NCBI GenBank assembly: GCA_963730685.1
Contig: CAVSSP010000001.1
Coordinates: forward strand, 186,001-250,000
DNA: 64,000 nucleotides
Direction of reading: 5' to 3'
From: Bog-756 sp963730685
Lineage (GTDB): Bacteria > Actinomycetota > Acidimicrobiia > Acidimicrobiales > RAAP-2
Shown: piece after piece, positions 42,233-51,018 of the stretch
How positions within the stretch are numbered: the first letter of the stretch is position 1
Layout: each line of letters starts with the position of its first letter
The notes under the pieces: generated by a model
What the model was told of the DNA's origin: nothing
Seen by the model: only the letters and a program-made list of their open reading frames with translations
Databases searched by the model: none
Position numbers and translations under genes: made by a program

Positions 42233-43093
42233 TCAGCCGATGGTGGGGAGGACCCGGTCAGCGAGGAACCCCACCACGGCATCGGAGAACACATCGTTGC
42301 GGTCGCCGGCGATCATGTGGGACGCGCCGGCGACGTCCACCACGATGGCCTCGGGCATGGCGGCCCGGAAGTGGTCGACCCCGTCCTGGTCCACCACGTC
42401 GCTCAGCAGCCCGCGGACCAGCATGGTCGGGACGTGGATGTTGCTCACGGCCACGTCGAGGAGCCCGGTCAACCGGTCGGGGACCACCTCGGTGCGTCCC
42501 TGGCTGATGAAGGCCGGGTCCCAGTGCCAGTACCAGCGGCCGTCCCGGTTCCGGAGCACCTTGGCCAGGCCGGCCGGGTTGACCCCACGGGTCCGTTGCG
42601 GTGTGTAGGCGGCGATGGCGTCGGCGGCCTCTTCCAACGAACCGAACCCGTCGAGGCCCGACTCCATGAACGTCCGGATGCGCTGGATCCCCTCATCGTT
42701 CGTCTTCGGGGTGATGTCCACCAGGACCAGGCCACAGGATACTGTCCGGTCGCTCGTCCCCTCGGCCAGCAGCGCCGACATGCCGCCGAGGGACGCCCCC
42801 ACCAGGACGGGAGGACGACCCAACTGATCGACGACGGCGACGACGTCCCCGCCGAAGGCGGTGAATGAGTAGTCGCCGTTGGGTGCCCACTGGCTCTCAC
42901 CGTGGCCACGGAGGTCGATGGCCACGGTGCGCCATCCCTGTGCGGCCACCCTCTGGGCCGTGGAGCCCCAGGCATGGCGGGTCTGGCCGCCCCCGTGAAG
43001 CAACAGGACCGGCCACGCGTCCGGTTCGCCCCAGACGTCGGCCACGAGCTGCAAGCCCTCGAATCCCTCGAATACCACCCGCTCCGGTTCCAC
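42233..43093 (-). CDS. Alpha/beta hydrolase
   Basis: 286 residues from GTG 43093. Oxyanion strand VLLLHGGGQTRHAWGST, nucleophile elbow PPVLVGASLGGMSALLAEG, acid in LVRGLLSDVVDQDG and catalytic His in VAGASHMIAGDRNDVF: a complete triad. The IDLRGHGESQWA loop is typical of soluble esterases and C-C hydrolases (MhpC/HsaD superfamily). It lies divergent to the ferredoxin. Lactone, ester or C-C bond hydrolysis are all possible. Confidence 0.88.
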   Translation of the reverse strand: MEPERVVFEGFEGLQLVADVWGEPDAWPVLLLHGGGQTRHAWGSTAQRVAAQGWRTVAIDLRGHGESQWAPNGDYSFTAFGGDVVAVVDQLGRPPVLVGASLGGMSALLAEGTSDRTVSCGLVLVDITPKTNDEGIQRIRTFMESGLDGFGSLEEAADAIAAYTPQRTRGVNPAGLAKVLRNRDGRWYWHWDPAFISQGRTEVVPDRLTGLLDVAVSNIHVPTMLVRGLLSDVVDQDGVDHFRAAMPEAIVVDVAGASHMIAGDRNDVFSDAVVGFLADRVLPTIG

Positions 43094-43189
43094 GGCATCA
43101 TCGTGGCACGGGGTGGACCGATGCGCCCGTCCGGGTGAGCCCGAACACCGGGTATTCCCGGGGAGAAGCCGCTCCACGACGAGGCTGGT

Positions 43190-43195
43190 TACACT
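43190..43195 (+). promoter_or_regulatory. -10 box, leaderless ferredoxin gene
   Basis: TACACT ends seven bases before ATG 43203, with no ribosome site between. The clearest leaderless geometry in the window. Confidence 0.55.
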
Positions 43196-43202
43196 GCCCC
43201 GT

Positions 43203-43394
43203 ATGCGGGTGGTCGTCGACTTCGATCTGTGTGAATCCAACGCGCTGTGCATGGCGGCGGCGCCCGACGTGTTCGAGGTGCGCGACGACGATTACCTCTA
43301 CGTGCTGCAGGAGGAGCCACCCGAGGATCGGCGGGACCAGGTCCGGGCAGCGGCTCGGTCGTGCCCGAAGGCCGCCATCACCATCATCGACTAG
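43203..43394 (+). CDS. 3Fe-4S type ferredoxin (CXXNXXC)
   Basis: 63 residues. Ligands Cys10, Cys16 and Cys54-Pro55, with Asn13 at the variable fourth place of the CXX?XXC(X)nCP class. MRVVVDFDLCESNALCMAAA and VFEVRDDDYLYVLQ are typical. It likely reduces one of the P450s; the nearest is 2.8 kb downstream on the other strand. ATG 43203 is used as a leaderless start. It is followed by the ligase after 163 bases without a gene. Confidence 0.93.
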   Translation: MRVVVDFDLCESNALCMAAAPDVFEVRDDDYLYVLQEEPPEDRRDQVRAAARSCPKAAITIID

Positions 43395-43557
43395 TCCGGA
43401 CGGGCTGGACCGACGGGCCGTGTCTCGGGGTGGCCGCCGAGCCGCGCAGCGCCACGGCACACCGGGCTCCCGGCGGCTGCGGGGCGACGATCCGGCCGAC
43501 GGGGGCGGAGGGCCGACCGGGTACCCGGTAGGGGACGAGGGAAAAGGGGAGATTCGG

Positions 43558-45078
43558 ATGTCAGTACTCGAGGTCGAAGGCGGTGTGCCCTACGGCACCC
43601 AGATCCGACGGGTGGCCGACGCGCTCGGTGACCGGACCGCCCTCATCTTCGCCGCCGAGGACGGGAGCGAACGGACGGTCACGTTCCGCGAACTGGACGA
43701 GCGCTCGACGCAGCTGGCCCATGTCCTCGCCGAGCGGGGGATCGAGGTGGGCGAGTACCTCGCCATCTCCCTGCGCAACTCCCCTGAGCATCTGATGGCG
43801 TGTTTCGCGGGCTGGAAGGTGGGCGCGGTGGTGATCCCCATGCGCTGGGACCTGCCCGAGTGGGAGCGCAGCCGGGTGTTGGCCGCCATCGATCCCCGCC
43901 TGATCGTCGATGCCGAGCACGCCGACCTGTTCGACGAGAGCCTGTCGGCCCCGATCGCCCCACTTCCCGAGGTCGTGCCACCCCGCGGCTGGGGCGTCTG
44001 CAGTTCAGGATCGACCGGCACCCCCAAGGCCATCGTGGTGAACAGTCCCGGCCTGTACGTCCCGGGCTCACCGACCTCGTCGGTCGTCGAGGCGTATGGC
44101 GCGCTGCCACGGCCCCAACGGGTTCTGGTGCCGGCGCCGCTCTACCACAGCAACGGGTTCACGGCCACGCGCAACCTGATGGGGGGCGACCAAGTGGTGT
44201 TGTTGGAGCGGTTCAACGCTCCCCGCATCCTCGACCTCGTGGAGCGCCATCGGATCACCGGATTCATCGCCGCCACCCCCATGCTCCAGCGGCTGGCCCA
44301 GGTGCCGGGCATCGACGAGCGGGACCTGTCGTCGCTCCAGTGGGTGCAACAGGGTGCCTCCGCACTCCCTGTCTGGCTGGGCCGACGCTGGTGCGAGCTG
44401 GTGGGCCCCGAGCACTTCTTCTTGAGCTACGGGGCCTCCGAGATGCTCGGCCTGATCACCTGCCGCGGAGACGAGTGGCTTGAGCACCCGGGCACCCTGG
44501 GTCGGGGCTTCACCGACACGGAAATCAAGATCCTCGACACCGACGACCATGAGGTGCCGACCGGGGAGGTGGGCAGCATCTACATGCGCACCCCGACCGG
44601 ACCGGCGGCGTCGTACGTGGGTGACAACGTGGCGCCGATGCCGCGCTCGGACGACGGGTTCGTCACCGTGGGCGACCTGGGTTGGGTCGACGACGACGGC
44701 TTCTTGTTCATGGCCGACCGTCGCTCGGACATGATCGTGACCGGCGCCGTCAACGTCTTCCCCGCCGAGGTCGAGGCGGCACTGAGCGAGCATCCCGGCA
44801 TCGCCGACGTCGTGGTCATCGGCCTCCGCGACCCGGAGTGGGGCCGGCGGGTGCACGCCATCGTGCAGGTCACCGATGCGGGGTCACCTCCCGGCGAGGA
44901 CGACGTCATCTCCTTTGCCAAGGCCAGGTTGGCGTCCTACAAGGTGCCCAAGACCGTCGAGTTCATCGAGCTGATCCCGCGGAGCGACGCCATGAAACTC
45001 AGCCGCGGCGCCTTCGTGGCCGAGCGGGAGGGGCCCGACGGCGGGGCCGGGCCCGGCATGGCGGCCGCCGATGGGTGA
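43558..45078 (+). CDS. Acyl-CoA ligase (bile-acid-CoA-ligase/FadD17-like)
   Basis: 506 residues from ATG 43558 behind AAAAGGGGAGA. GWGVCSSGSTGTPKAIVVNS (ATP loop), FLSYGASEMLGLITC, GDLGWVDDDGFLFMADRRSD, MIVTGAVNVFPAEVEAALSE and the terminal RSDAMKLSRGAFVAER, where the usual GK is MK but the lysine remains. Small N-terminal domain. It likely activates a bulky or polycyclic acid; this is a family trend only. Confidence 0.9.
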   Translation: MSVLEVEGGVPYGTQIRRVADALGDRTALIFAAEDGSERTVTFRELDERSTQLAHVLAERGIEVGEYLAISLRNSPEHLMACFAGWKVGAVVIPMRWDLPEWERSRVLAAIDPRLIVDAEHADLFDESLSAPIAPLPEVVPPRGWGVCSSGSTGTPKAIVVNSPGLYVPGSPTSSVVEAYGALPRPQRVLVPAPLYHSNGFTATRNLMGGDQVVLLERFNAPRILDLVERHRITGFIAATPMLQRLAQVPGIDERDLSSLQWVQQGASALPVWLGRRWCELVGPEHFFLSYGASEMLGLITCRGDEWLEHPGTLGRGFTDTEIKILDTDDHEVPTGEVGSIYMRTPTGPAASYVGDNVAPMPRSDDGFVTVGDLGWVDDDGFLFMADRRSDMIVTGAVNVFPAEVEAALSEHPGIADVVVIGLRDPEWGRRVHAIVQVTDAGSPPGEDDVISFAKARLASYKVPKTVEFIELIPRSDAMKLSRGAFVAEREGPDGGAGPGMAAADG

Positions 45079-45198
45079 GGTATACCGTAGGCCCCGTCGC
45101 AGGGGGGAACTCCGTTCTGGTATCCCGCGATGGCGCCTCGGCGATGCTCGATCGTCATGGTGAAGGACGACCAACACGTAGAGGAGAAGGACACCGAC

Positions 45199-46104
45199 AT
45201 GCCCGACTATGAGTTCTTGCAGTTCGAGTCCTTGGACGACGGCAGGATCGTCCGCATCCTCCTCGATCGGCCCGACACCAGGAACGCCCAGAACCGCGGT
45301 CTGCTGGTCGAGCTGGACGACGCCTTCCGCCGCGCCGAAGAGGACGACGAGGTGCGCGTGGTCATCCTCGGGGGCACCGGGCCGTTGTTCTCGTCCGGAC
45401 ACGACATGGGATCGGCCAAGGCCCAAGAGGAGCGCACCAGCCACCCGACCACCAAGATCGACGGTGCCACCCGGGTCGGCGCCGAGGCGCGCATGCTCCA
45501 GGAGTGGCACTACTACTTCCAGAACACCCTCCGGTGGCGCAACCTCCGCAAGATCACCGTCGCCCAGGTCCAAGGGACCGTCTACGCCGCCGGCCTCATG
45601 TTGATGTGGGCGTGCGACCTCATCGTCGGAGCGGAGAACGTGCTGTTCGCCGACGTGGTCGGCACCCGTCTCGGCATGTGCGGGATCGAGTACTTCGGGC
45701 ACCCGTGGGAGTTCGGGGCCCGCAAGACCAAAGAGCTGATGCTCACCGGCGACGCCATCGACGTCCACGAGGCGCACCGTCTGGGCATGGTGTCCAAGGT
45801 GTTCCCGACCGACGAGCTCGACGAGCAGACACTGGCCTTCGCCCGGCGCATCGCCGAGCTGCCCACCATGACCGCCCTGCTCATCAAGGAGTCGGTCAAC
45901 CAGACCGTCGACAACATGGGCTTCTACAACTCGCTGCAGGCCTGCTTCAACCTCCATCAGCTGAACCACGCCCACTGGGCCGAGGTCCACGAGAACCACT
46001 ACCCGGTGGCGGTTCCCGAGGACGGGGTGGCCGATTGGAAGAAGCCGACCCCCATCCGCCTGGCCGTGCCCGACGCCGTGGAGGGGCCCGTCCCCGCACG
46101 CTGA
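45199..46104 (+). CDS. Enoyl-CoA hydratase/isomerase family protein
   Basis: 301 residues from ATG 45199 (GAGGAGAAGG). VRILLDRPDTRNAQNRGLLV, VVILGGTGPLFSSGHDMGSA, VQGTVYAAGLMLMWACDLIV and YFGHPWEFGARKTKELMLTG are the crotonase blocks. As in the protein at 7540, the place of the first catalytic Glu is AAGLML. The pair share the charged WEFGARK/WELGIRK block, so they are one subgroup. Probably a hydratase of unusual substrate, or a lyase. Confidence 0.88.
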   Translation: MPDYEFLQFESLDDGRIVRILLDRPDTRNAQNRGLLVELDDAFRRAEEDDEVRVVILGGTGPLFSSGHDMGSAKAQEERTSHPTTKIDGATRVGAEARMLQEWHYYFQNTLRWRNLRKITVAQVQGTVYAAGLMLMWACDLIVGAENVLFADVVGTRLGMCGIEYFGHPWEFGARKTKELMLTGDAIDVHEAHRLGMVSKVFPTDELDEQTLAFARRIAELPTMTALLIKESVNQTVDNMGFYNSLQACFNLHQLNHAHWAEVHENHYPVAVPEDGVADWKKPTPIRLAVPDAVEGPVPAR

Positions 46105-46163
46105 GCGGCGTCGGCGCCCGGGCACACCGACCCGCACCCGCGACCCGCACCCGCGACGGGCGG

Positions 46164-47387
46164 TCAGCGCAGTCGGTGCACCGGGACGCTCGAGTACCCG
46201 GCCACGTTGGACATCTGCACCCGGGTGCAGGCCGCTTCGTCGATTTCGAGCCGGGGCCAGCGCCGGGCCAGTTCCTCGAGGGCGATCCGGCTCTCCATGC
46301 GGGCCAGTGCCGCGCCCAGGCAGCTGTGGACCCCGTACCCGAACCCCAGGGCCAGGCTGGTGGGTCGGTCGATGTCGAACACATCGGGTCTGTCGAAGAA
46401 CCGCTCGTCCCGGGTGGCCGACCCGGTGACGAGGATGGTCGGGTGGCCGGCCGGGACCGTCACACCGCCGTACACGGAGTCCTTGACCGAATACCGGCCC
46501 TGGTACTGGGAGGGCGGGAAGTACCGCAGGATCTCCTCGACGGCGCGGGGAACCACGGCCGGGTCGTCCACCACCTTGGCGTACTGGTCGGGGTTCCGGT
46601 GGAACAAGACGGCCGCATTCCCGACCAGTTTGGTGACGGTTTCGGCTCCGGCTCCTCCCAACAGCGAGAGGAACCCGGCGATCTCGGCGTCGTCGAGTCC
46701 GGTCATCTGGCCGTCGCCTCGGTCGACCTCGACCTCGGTGAGGCGGCTGATGATGTCGTCGGCCGGACGGCGCCGACGCTCCTGGGCCAGCTCGAGGAAG
46801 TAGAGGCCGGCCTCCATGGCGGCCTCCAGCCCCTCGGGGGTCGGATCCATCTCACCGGGACGCCGGTGCAGCATCAGGTCCAGCCAGTGCCGGATCTGCT
46901 GGCGATCCCCTTCGGGAACCCCGAGCATCCGGCAGATGATCTCGACCGGGAACGGGCCGCTGAAGTCCTGTACGGCGTCGAAGGAGTCGGCGCCGTCGAA
47001 CGGGGCCAGATAGGACTGGATGACCTCGCGCACCATCGGCTCCAGCGCGCCCACCGCCCGAGGGGTGAAGACCCGGCTGACCAGCGCTCGCATGCGGTCG
47101 TGTTCGGGGGGGTCCATCATGATGATCAACCGGAACGATCTGATCATCTCGGGATCGTTGTTGAGCGTGGACAGATCGACGCCGTGGCTGCTGGAGAAGG
47201 TCTGCCAGTCCTTGTGGGCGGCACAGACATCGTCGTAGCGGAACAGCGCCCAGAAGCCGTACTTCTCGTTGAAGTACACCGGCGACTCGTCGCGCATCCG
47301 ACGGTACAGGTCGTAGGGATCGTTGAAGTACTCGTCGGAGAACGGGTCGAACTCGGCCGGTGTCAGGCTGGCTGAGGCATCGGACAT
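46164..47387 (-). CDS. Cytochrome P450
   Basis: 407 residues from ATG 47387 behind AAGGAGG. Heme motif ALGFGYGVHSCLGAALARME with Cys356; ExxR at 285-288 in VEEILRYFPP; the I-helix reads LLGGAGAETVTKLVGN, with Glu249 in place of the usual Asp of AGxDT. Soluble bacterial class I form, dependent on ferredoxin. No membrane anchor. It is convergent to the enoyl-CoA hydratase gene. A hydroxylase of a steroid, terpene or alkyl chain is likely. Confidence 0.94.
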   Translation of the reverse strand: MSDASASLTPAEFDPFSDEYFNDPYDLYRRMRDESPVYFNEKYGFWALFRYDDVCAAHKDWQTFSSSHGVDLSTLNNDPEMIRSFRLIIMMDPPEHDRMRALVSRVFTPRAVGALEPMVREVIQSYLAPFDGADSFDAVQDFSGPFPVEIICRMLGVPEGDRQQIRHWLDLMLHRRPGEMDPTPEGLEAAMEAGLYFLELAQERRRRPADDIISRLTEVEVDRGDGQMTGLDDAEIAGFLSLLGGAGAETVTKLVGNAAVLFHRNPDQYAKVVDDPAVVPRAVEEILRYFPPSQYQGRYSVKDSVYGGVTVPAGHPTILVTGSATRDERFFDRPDVFDIDRPTSLALGFGYGVHSCLGAALARMESRIALEELARRWPRLEIDEAACTRVQMSNVAGYSSVPVHRLR

Positions 47388-47693
47388 GGCGGCCACCTCC
47401 TTGCGACCACCAGACAATGTTGCCCTTCCGGGTCGATCACCTGGGGCCCCCGGTATCGATCGCCGTCGCTCGCATCGACAGACGATGGTAGCGGGTCCTC
47501 TCTGCGAGTCACGGCCGCGTCGACGACGGCCGACGACGGCCGACCACGTCCGACCGCCGGCACCGACGACCGTCATCCCGGCCGGGTTCCCGCTCCGACG
47601 TGAATTGCGTTGCCGCCGCGGCCGGTGGTACTCCATTGCCGGGGACAGGAGGTGGGCTGCCCCGATCCGGGGCCGACGAGGGAGGGACGATCC
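47388..47693. other. Divergent intergenic region, no gene seen
   Basis: 306 bp between the P450 and the degenerate ACAD start. It holds the P450 ribosome site and a CGAGGGAGGG site for the ACAD. A weak minus-strand CATTGT (47419 to 47414) and near-repeats of CGACGACGGCC around 47520 are visible. No convincing open frame or hairpin. Confidence 0.5.
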
Positions 47694-48728
47694 ATGGACC
47701 TGAGCCCCAGTGCGGAGCAGGAGCAGCTGGTCGGCGCCTTCTCGGCCCTGTACGCCAAGGAGTCCTCCACCGATCGGGTCCGAGCTGCTGAGGGGTCCGG
47801 TCACGACCCGGTGCTGTGGGACCGTCTCTGCGGGGTCGGAGCCCTTCAGATGGCGGTGGCAGAGGACTCGGGCGGTTGGGGTGCGTCGATGACGGACCTC
47901 GGTCTGGTGGCCGAACAACACGGCCGCTACCTCGGCTCCGCCCCACTGCTCGAAGCCCAGACCGCAGTTCGTCTCCTGGCCGGCCTCCCGTCGCCGCCGG
48001 CCTCCGACCTCCTGAGGAGAGCGATCGCCGGTGATGTCCTGGTCACCGTGGCCCTCCACCCGCCTCGACGGGGGAAACTGGAGCTCGTGCCCTCCGGCGC
48101 CGTCGCTGACGTCGTGATCTTCGCCGACGCCGACCGCCTGGCCTGCTTCGAACCGGCACCGACGGTGGACCGGAGGCGGGTCGAGACCCTGGGATCGATG
48201 CCGGTGGCCGACCTCGTGATCGAGGGCGACATCGTCGAGTTGGCGTCGGGGCCCGGGGCCCGGGGCGCGCACGATCACGCCGTGGACGAGTGGATGGTGC
48301 TCATGGCAGCCGCCCTGGTCGGGTTGGGTTCCCGCTCGATCGAGATCGGTGTCGACTACGTGAAGGACCGCCACGCGTTCGGGGTACCGATCGGATCGTT
48401 CCAGGCCGTGGCCCACGGGCTCGCCGATGCCGCCACGGCGGTCGACGGAGGTGGGCTGCTGGCCCGGGAGGCGGCGTGGGCGGCGAGCTCCGACGTGGCC
48501 CGGAGCTCGGAACTGGCCGCCCTCGCCTTCGCCTTCGCCTCGGAGTCGGCACGCCAGGCCAGCTATCGGAGCCTGCACTATCACGGGGGCTATGGCTTCA
48601 TGCTGGAGTACGACATCCAGCTCTACTTCCGGCGGGCCAAGGCCTGGCCCGCCGTGTACGGCGAGCCCCGCCTGGCCTACGCCCGGGCGGCCGGTCGTCG
48701 TCTGGCCCGGACCGCTCCGGAGGGATGA
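47694..48728 (+). CDS. Acyl-CoA dehydrogenase, degenerate partner subunit
   Basis: 344 residues from ATG 47694. Helical ends are kept (MDLSPSAEQEQLVGAFSALY, KDRHAFGVPIGSFQAVAHGL, LHYHGGYGFMLEYDIQLYF), but the central SEPxxGSD loop is missing (LVTVALHPPRRGKLELVPSG), as in FadE-type partner subunits of heteromeric ACADs. Its stop is three bases before the next start (48731), or overlaps ATG 48725. The complete partner is the following gene. Confidence 0.88.
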   Translation: MDLSPSAEQEQLVGAFSALYAKESSTDRVRAAEGSGHDPVLWDRLCGVGALQMAVAEDSGGWGASMTDLGLVAEQHGRYLGSAPLLEAQTAVRLLAGLPSPPASDLLRRAIAGDVLVTVALHPPRRGKLELVPSGAVADVVIFADADRLACFEPAPTVDRRRVETLGSMPVADLVIEGDIVELASGPGARGAHDHAVDEWMVLMAAALVGLGSRSIEIGVDYVKDRHAFGVPIGSFQAVAHGLADAATAVDGGGLLAREAAWAASSDVARSSELAALAFAFASESARQASYRSLHYHGGYGFMLEYDIQLYFRRAKAWPAVYGEPRLAYARAAGRRLARTAPEG

Positions 48729-48730
48729 AC

Positions 48731-49893
48731 ATGGATTTCTCACTGGGCGAGCGCAGCGACTCCTTCCGGGCGGAGGCGCGCCAGTTTCTCGACGAGGTGT
48801 TCACCGACGAGATGCGTGAGGAGATGCACCGGACCGGTGTGCGCCACAACTGGGACTTCCACCGCGCCCTCATCGCCCGCGGTTGGCTGGCGCCCGGATG
48901 GCCGGTCGAGTTCGGCGGCCAGGGCCGCGACCCGATGGAGATGCTGGCCTTCGCCGAGGAGTTCCAAAAGGCAGGGGCACCGACGTACGGCGTCGGGACG
49001 ACCCTCATGGTCGCCAACATCATCCGCCATGTCGGGACCGAGGAGCAGAAGCGGTCGATCGTGTCGCGCGCCGTCGCCGGCGAGATCATCATCGTGCTGG
49101 GATTCACGGAGCCGGAGTCGGGTTCGGATGTTGCCGCCGCCCAGACCCGCGCCGTGCGCGACGGGGACGAGTGGGTGATCAACGGGCAGAAGATGTTCAC
49201 CACCAACGCCCAGGAGGCCGACTACGCCTTCATGCTCACCCGCACCAATCCTGATGTGCCCAAGCACCGCGGCCTGACCACGTTCCTCGTCCCGCTACGG
49301 CAGCCGGGGGTGGAGATCCAGCCGGTGTTCACCCTGTCGGGGGAGCGGACCAACCTGACCTTCTACTCCGACGTCCGGGTGGACGACGGCCTGCGCATCG
49401 GTGAGGTCGACGGAGGGTGGGACGTCATGACCGTCGGGCTGACCTTCGAGCGCTCCGGGCCCCAGGGAGGGGAGTCGATCAGGCTGCTCGAGGCCATGGA
49501 ACGGTGGGCCGCCATTTCCGAGGACGCCGCCGGGCGTCTCCGCTCCGAGGACCCCGACGTCCTCGCCCGACTCGGACGGGCTGCGGCCGAGAACGAGATC
49601 AGCGCCCTGATGGCCCGGCGCAGCGCCTGGATCCATGATGCGGGCCGCCTGCCCGGCGTCGAGGGCTCCATGGCCAAGCTCTTCGCGTCGGAGGCGTTGA
49701 CGCGTCAGGGCGCCGACTTCGTCGACATGCTCGGCCCCGACGGGATCCGGAGTCCCGGCGACCCGACCGCGGTGGAGGGGGCGCGGCCGACTACGCCTTC
49801 CGCTTCGCGCTGGGCGCCACCACCTACGGGGGGACCAGCGAGATCCAACGCACCATCATCGCCCAGCGCGGCCTCGGCCTACCCCGGACGTAG
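48731..49893 (+). CDS. Acyl-CoA dehydrogenase (complete partner), single-base frameshift
   Basis: Reads as a full ACAD from ATG 48731: VLGFTEPESGSDVAAAQTRA, GQKMFTTNAQEADYAFMLTR, KHRGLTTFLVPLRQPGVEI, LTFERSGPQGGESIRLLEAM. After DPTAVEG (49777) the frame changes; the lost end (AADYAFRFALGATTYGGTSE, IQRTIIAQRGLGLP) is in another frame to the TAG at 49891. Adding one G to the G5 run at 49777-49781 restores 387 residues. Likely assembly error. It partners the gene before it. Its end overlaps the oxidoreductase gene by 15 bases. Confidence 0.82.
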
Positions 49894-50895
49894 TCCGGCC
49901 TCCGCCGCTCCCACCAGGTCCACCACGGCCTCGAGCTGTTCGAGGTAGTGGCTGAGCGAGTGATGGACGAAGTTGAGCTGCAGGCCGGTGGCGCCGGCAT
50001 CGGTCAGCCGCCGCATCGCCCGCAGGGACCCGTCCGGGTCACCGACAGGGTCGATCGGGCGGCCGTTCTGGAGCAGGACATCGAGCGGGCGCTCCCGTTC
50101 GGCCCAGGCGGGGGTGTCCCGGGCCGCCGCCAACATGGCCGCCATGTCGACCGCCCGGATCCCGAACGGCACCCACCCGTCCCCCAGGGTCACGGCCCGA
50201 CGGAGGGAGCGGGCCGTCCTGCCACCGATCCACAGTGGGACCGATGCCTGGAGGGCGCAGGGGTCGAGCACCACGTCCGAGAAGCGGTAGTAGGTCCCGT
50301 CGTACTCCGGTCGTGCCACCGACAGCGACGCCCGGAGTGCCGAGATGGCGTCGTCGGCCCTCGGCCCGCGATCGGCGAACGGTGATCCGAGGAGGTCGAA
50401 CTCCTCCTCGAGCGAACCGACTCCGAGCCCGAGGATGAGCCGGCCGCCGCACACCCGGTCCAAGGTGCCGTACCGTTTGGCGATCTCGAGGGGGTGGTGG
50501 TACCCGAGCACGAGGACATTGGTGGAGAACCGGATGTCCGAGGTCACCGCGGCCAGGTAGCCGAAGGTGGCCAGAGGGTCCCAGTACCGGCTGCCCCGCG
50601 TGGGGGCCACCTCGACGGGGACGACCACGTGCTCACTGCACGTGAGGTAGTCGAGGCCCAGCCGGTCGGCGGCGCGGGCGACGGCGGCGACGTCCTCGAT
50701 GGTCCCGTCCTGCTCCCAGGAGGCGTGGGCGTGGGGGAGCATGGTGAGCACGGGGGTGGTGATGCCCAGCAGCAGCGTTCGGGCCCTCCCGCTTGCATTC
50801 CCGCTTGCATCGCCGCCGGGATCGCCGCCCGTCTCTCCACCTGGGTCTTCGGCCGGGTACCGGCCCGGGTCCGGGTGTCGCCCGGGGGAAGCCAC
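49879..50895 (-). CDS. LLM class F420-dependent oxidoreductase
   Basis: About 338 residues from GTG 50895, the first start upstream of the barrel strand LLLGITTPVLTMLPHAHASW. Blocks: LDYLTCSEHVVVPVEVAPTR, DIRFSTNVLVLGYHHPLEIA, RLILGLGVGSLEEEFDLLG, VPLWIGGRTARSLRRAV. The first 45 residues are a low-complexity Gly/Asp/Ser stretch encoded partly by 12-base direct repeats (50788-50811), so the true start is uncertain. Convergent to the ACAD. The very long antisense frame upstream is a shadow. Confidence 0.82.
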   Translation of the reverse strand: MASPGRHPDPGRYPAEDPGGETGGDPGGDASGNASGRARTLLLGITTPVLTMLPHAHASWEQDGTIEDVAAVARAADRLGLDYLTCSEHVVVPVEVAPTRGSRYWDPLATFGYLAAVTSDIRFSTNVLVLGYHHPLEIAKRYGTLDRVCGGRLILGLGVGSLEEEFDLLGSPFADRGPRADDAISALRASLSVARPEYDGTYYRFSDVVLDPCALQASVPLWIGGRTARSLRRAVTLGDGWVPFGIRAVDMAAMLAAARDTPAWAERERPLDVLLQNGRPIDPVGDPDGSLRAMRRLTDAGATGLQLNFVHHSLSHYLEQLEAVVDLVGAAEAGLRPG

Positions 50896-51002
50896 GGTCC
50901 CCCCTGGGGTAACGGCGGGCGGTTCGATCCGACGCAAGCTAGCACCGGTGACCCGTCCGGGCAGGGCCGCCGCCCATATCGCGACGACCGTTCTGCCGCC
51001 GG

Positions 51003-51008
51003 TAGAGT
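51003..51008 (+). promoter_or_regulatory. -10 box of the ligase gene
   Basis: TAGAGT ends ten bases before ATG 51019, giving a leader of only a few bases. Confidence 0.35.
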
Positions 51009-51018
51009 TTGCTTCCCG

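Noticed and set aside
46164..48743. An 859-codon open frame on the minus strand through the P450 and beyond
   Set aside because: Only the part from ATG 47387 is a P450. The upstream 450 codons are antisense to an ACAD with clear motifs, a usual shadow in very GC-rich DNA.
50788..50811. Two CCCGCTTGCAT direct repeats as a mobile-element scar
   Set aside because: Only 12 bp, adjacent, inside the low-complexity N-terminal coding stretch; no element ends or duplications nearby.
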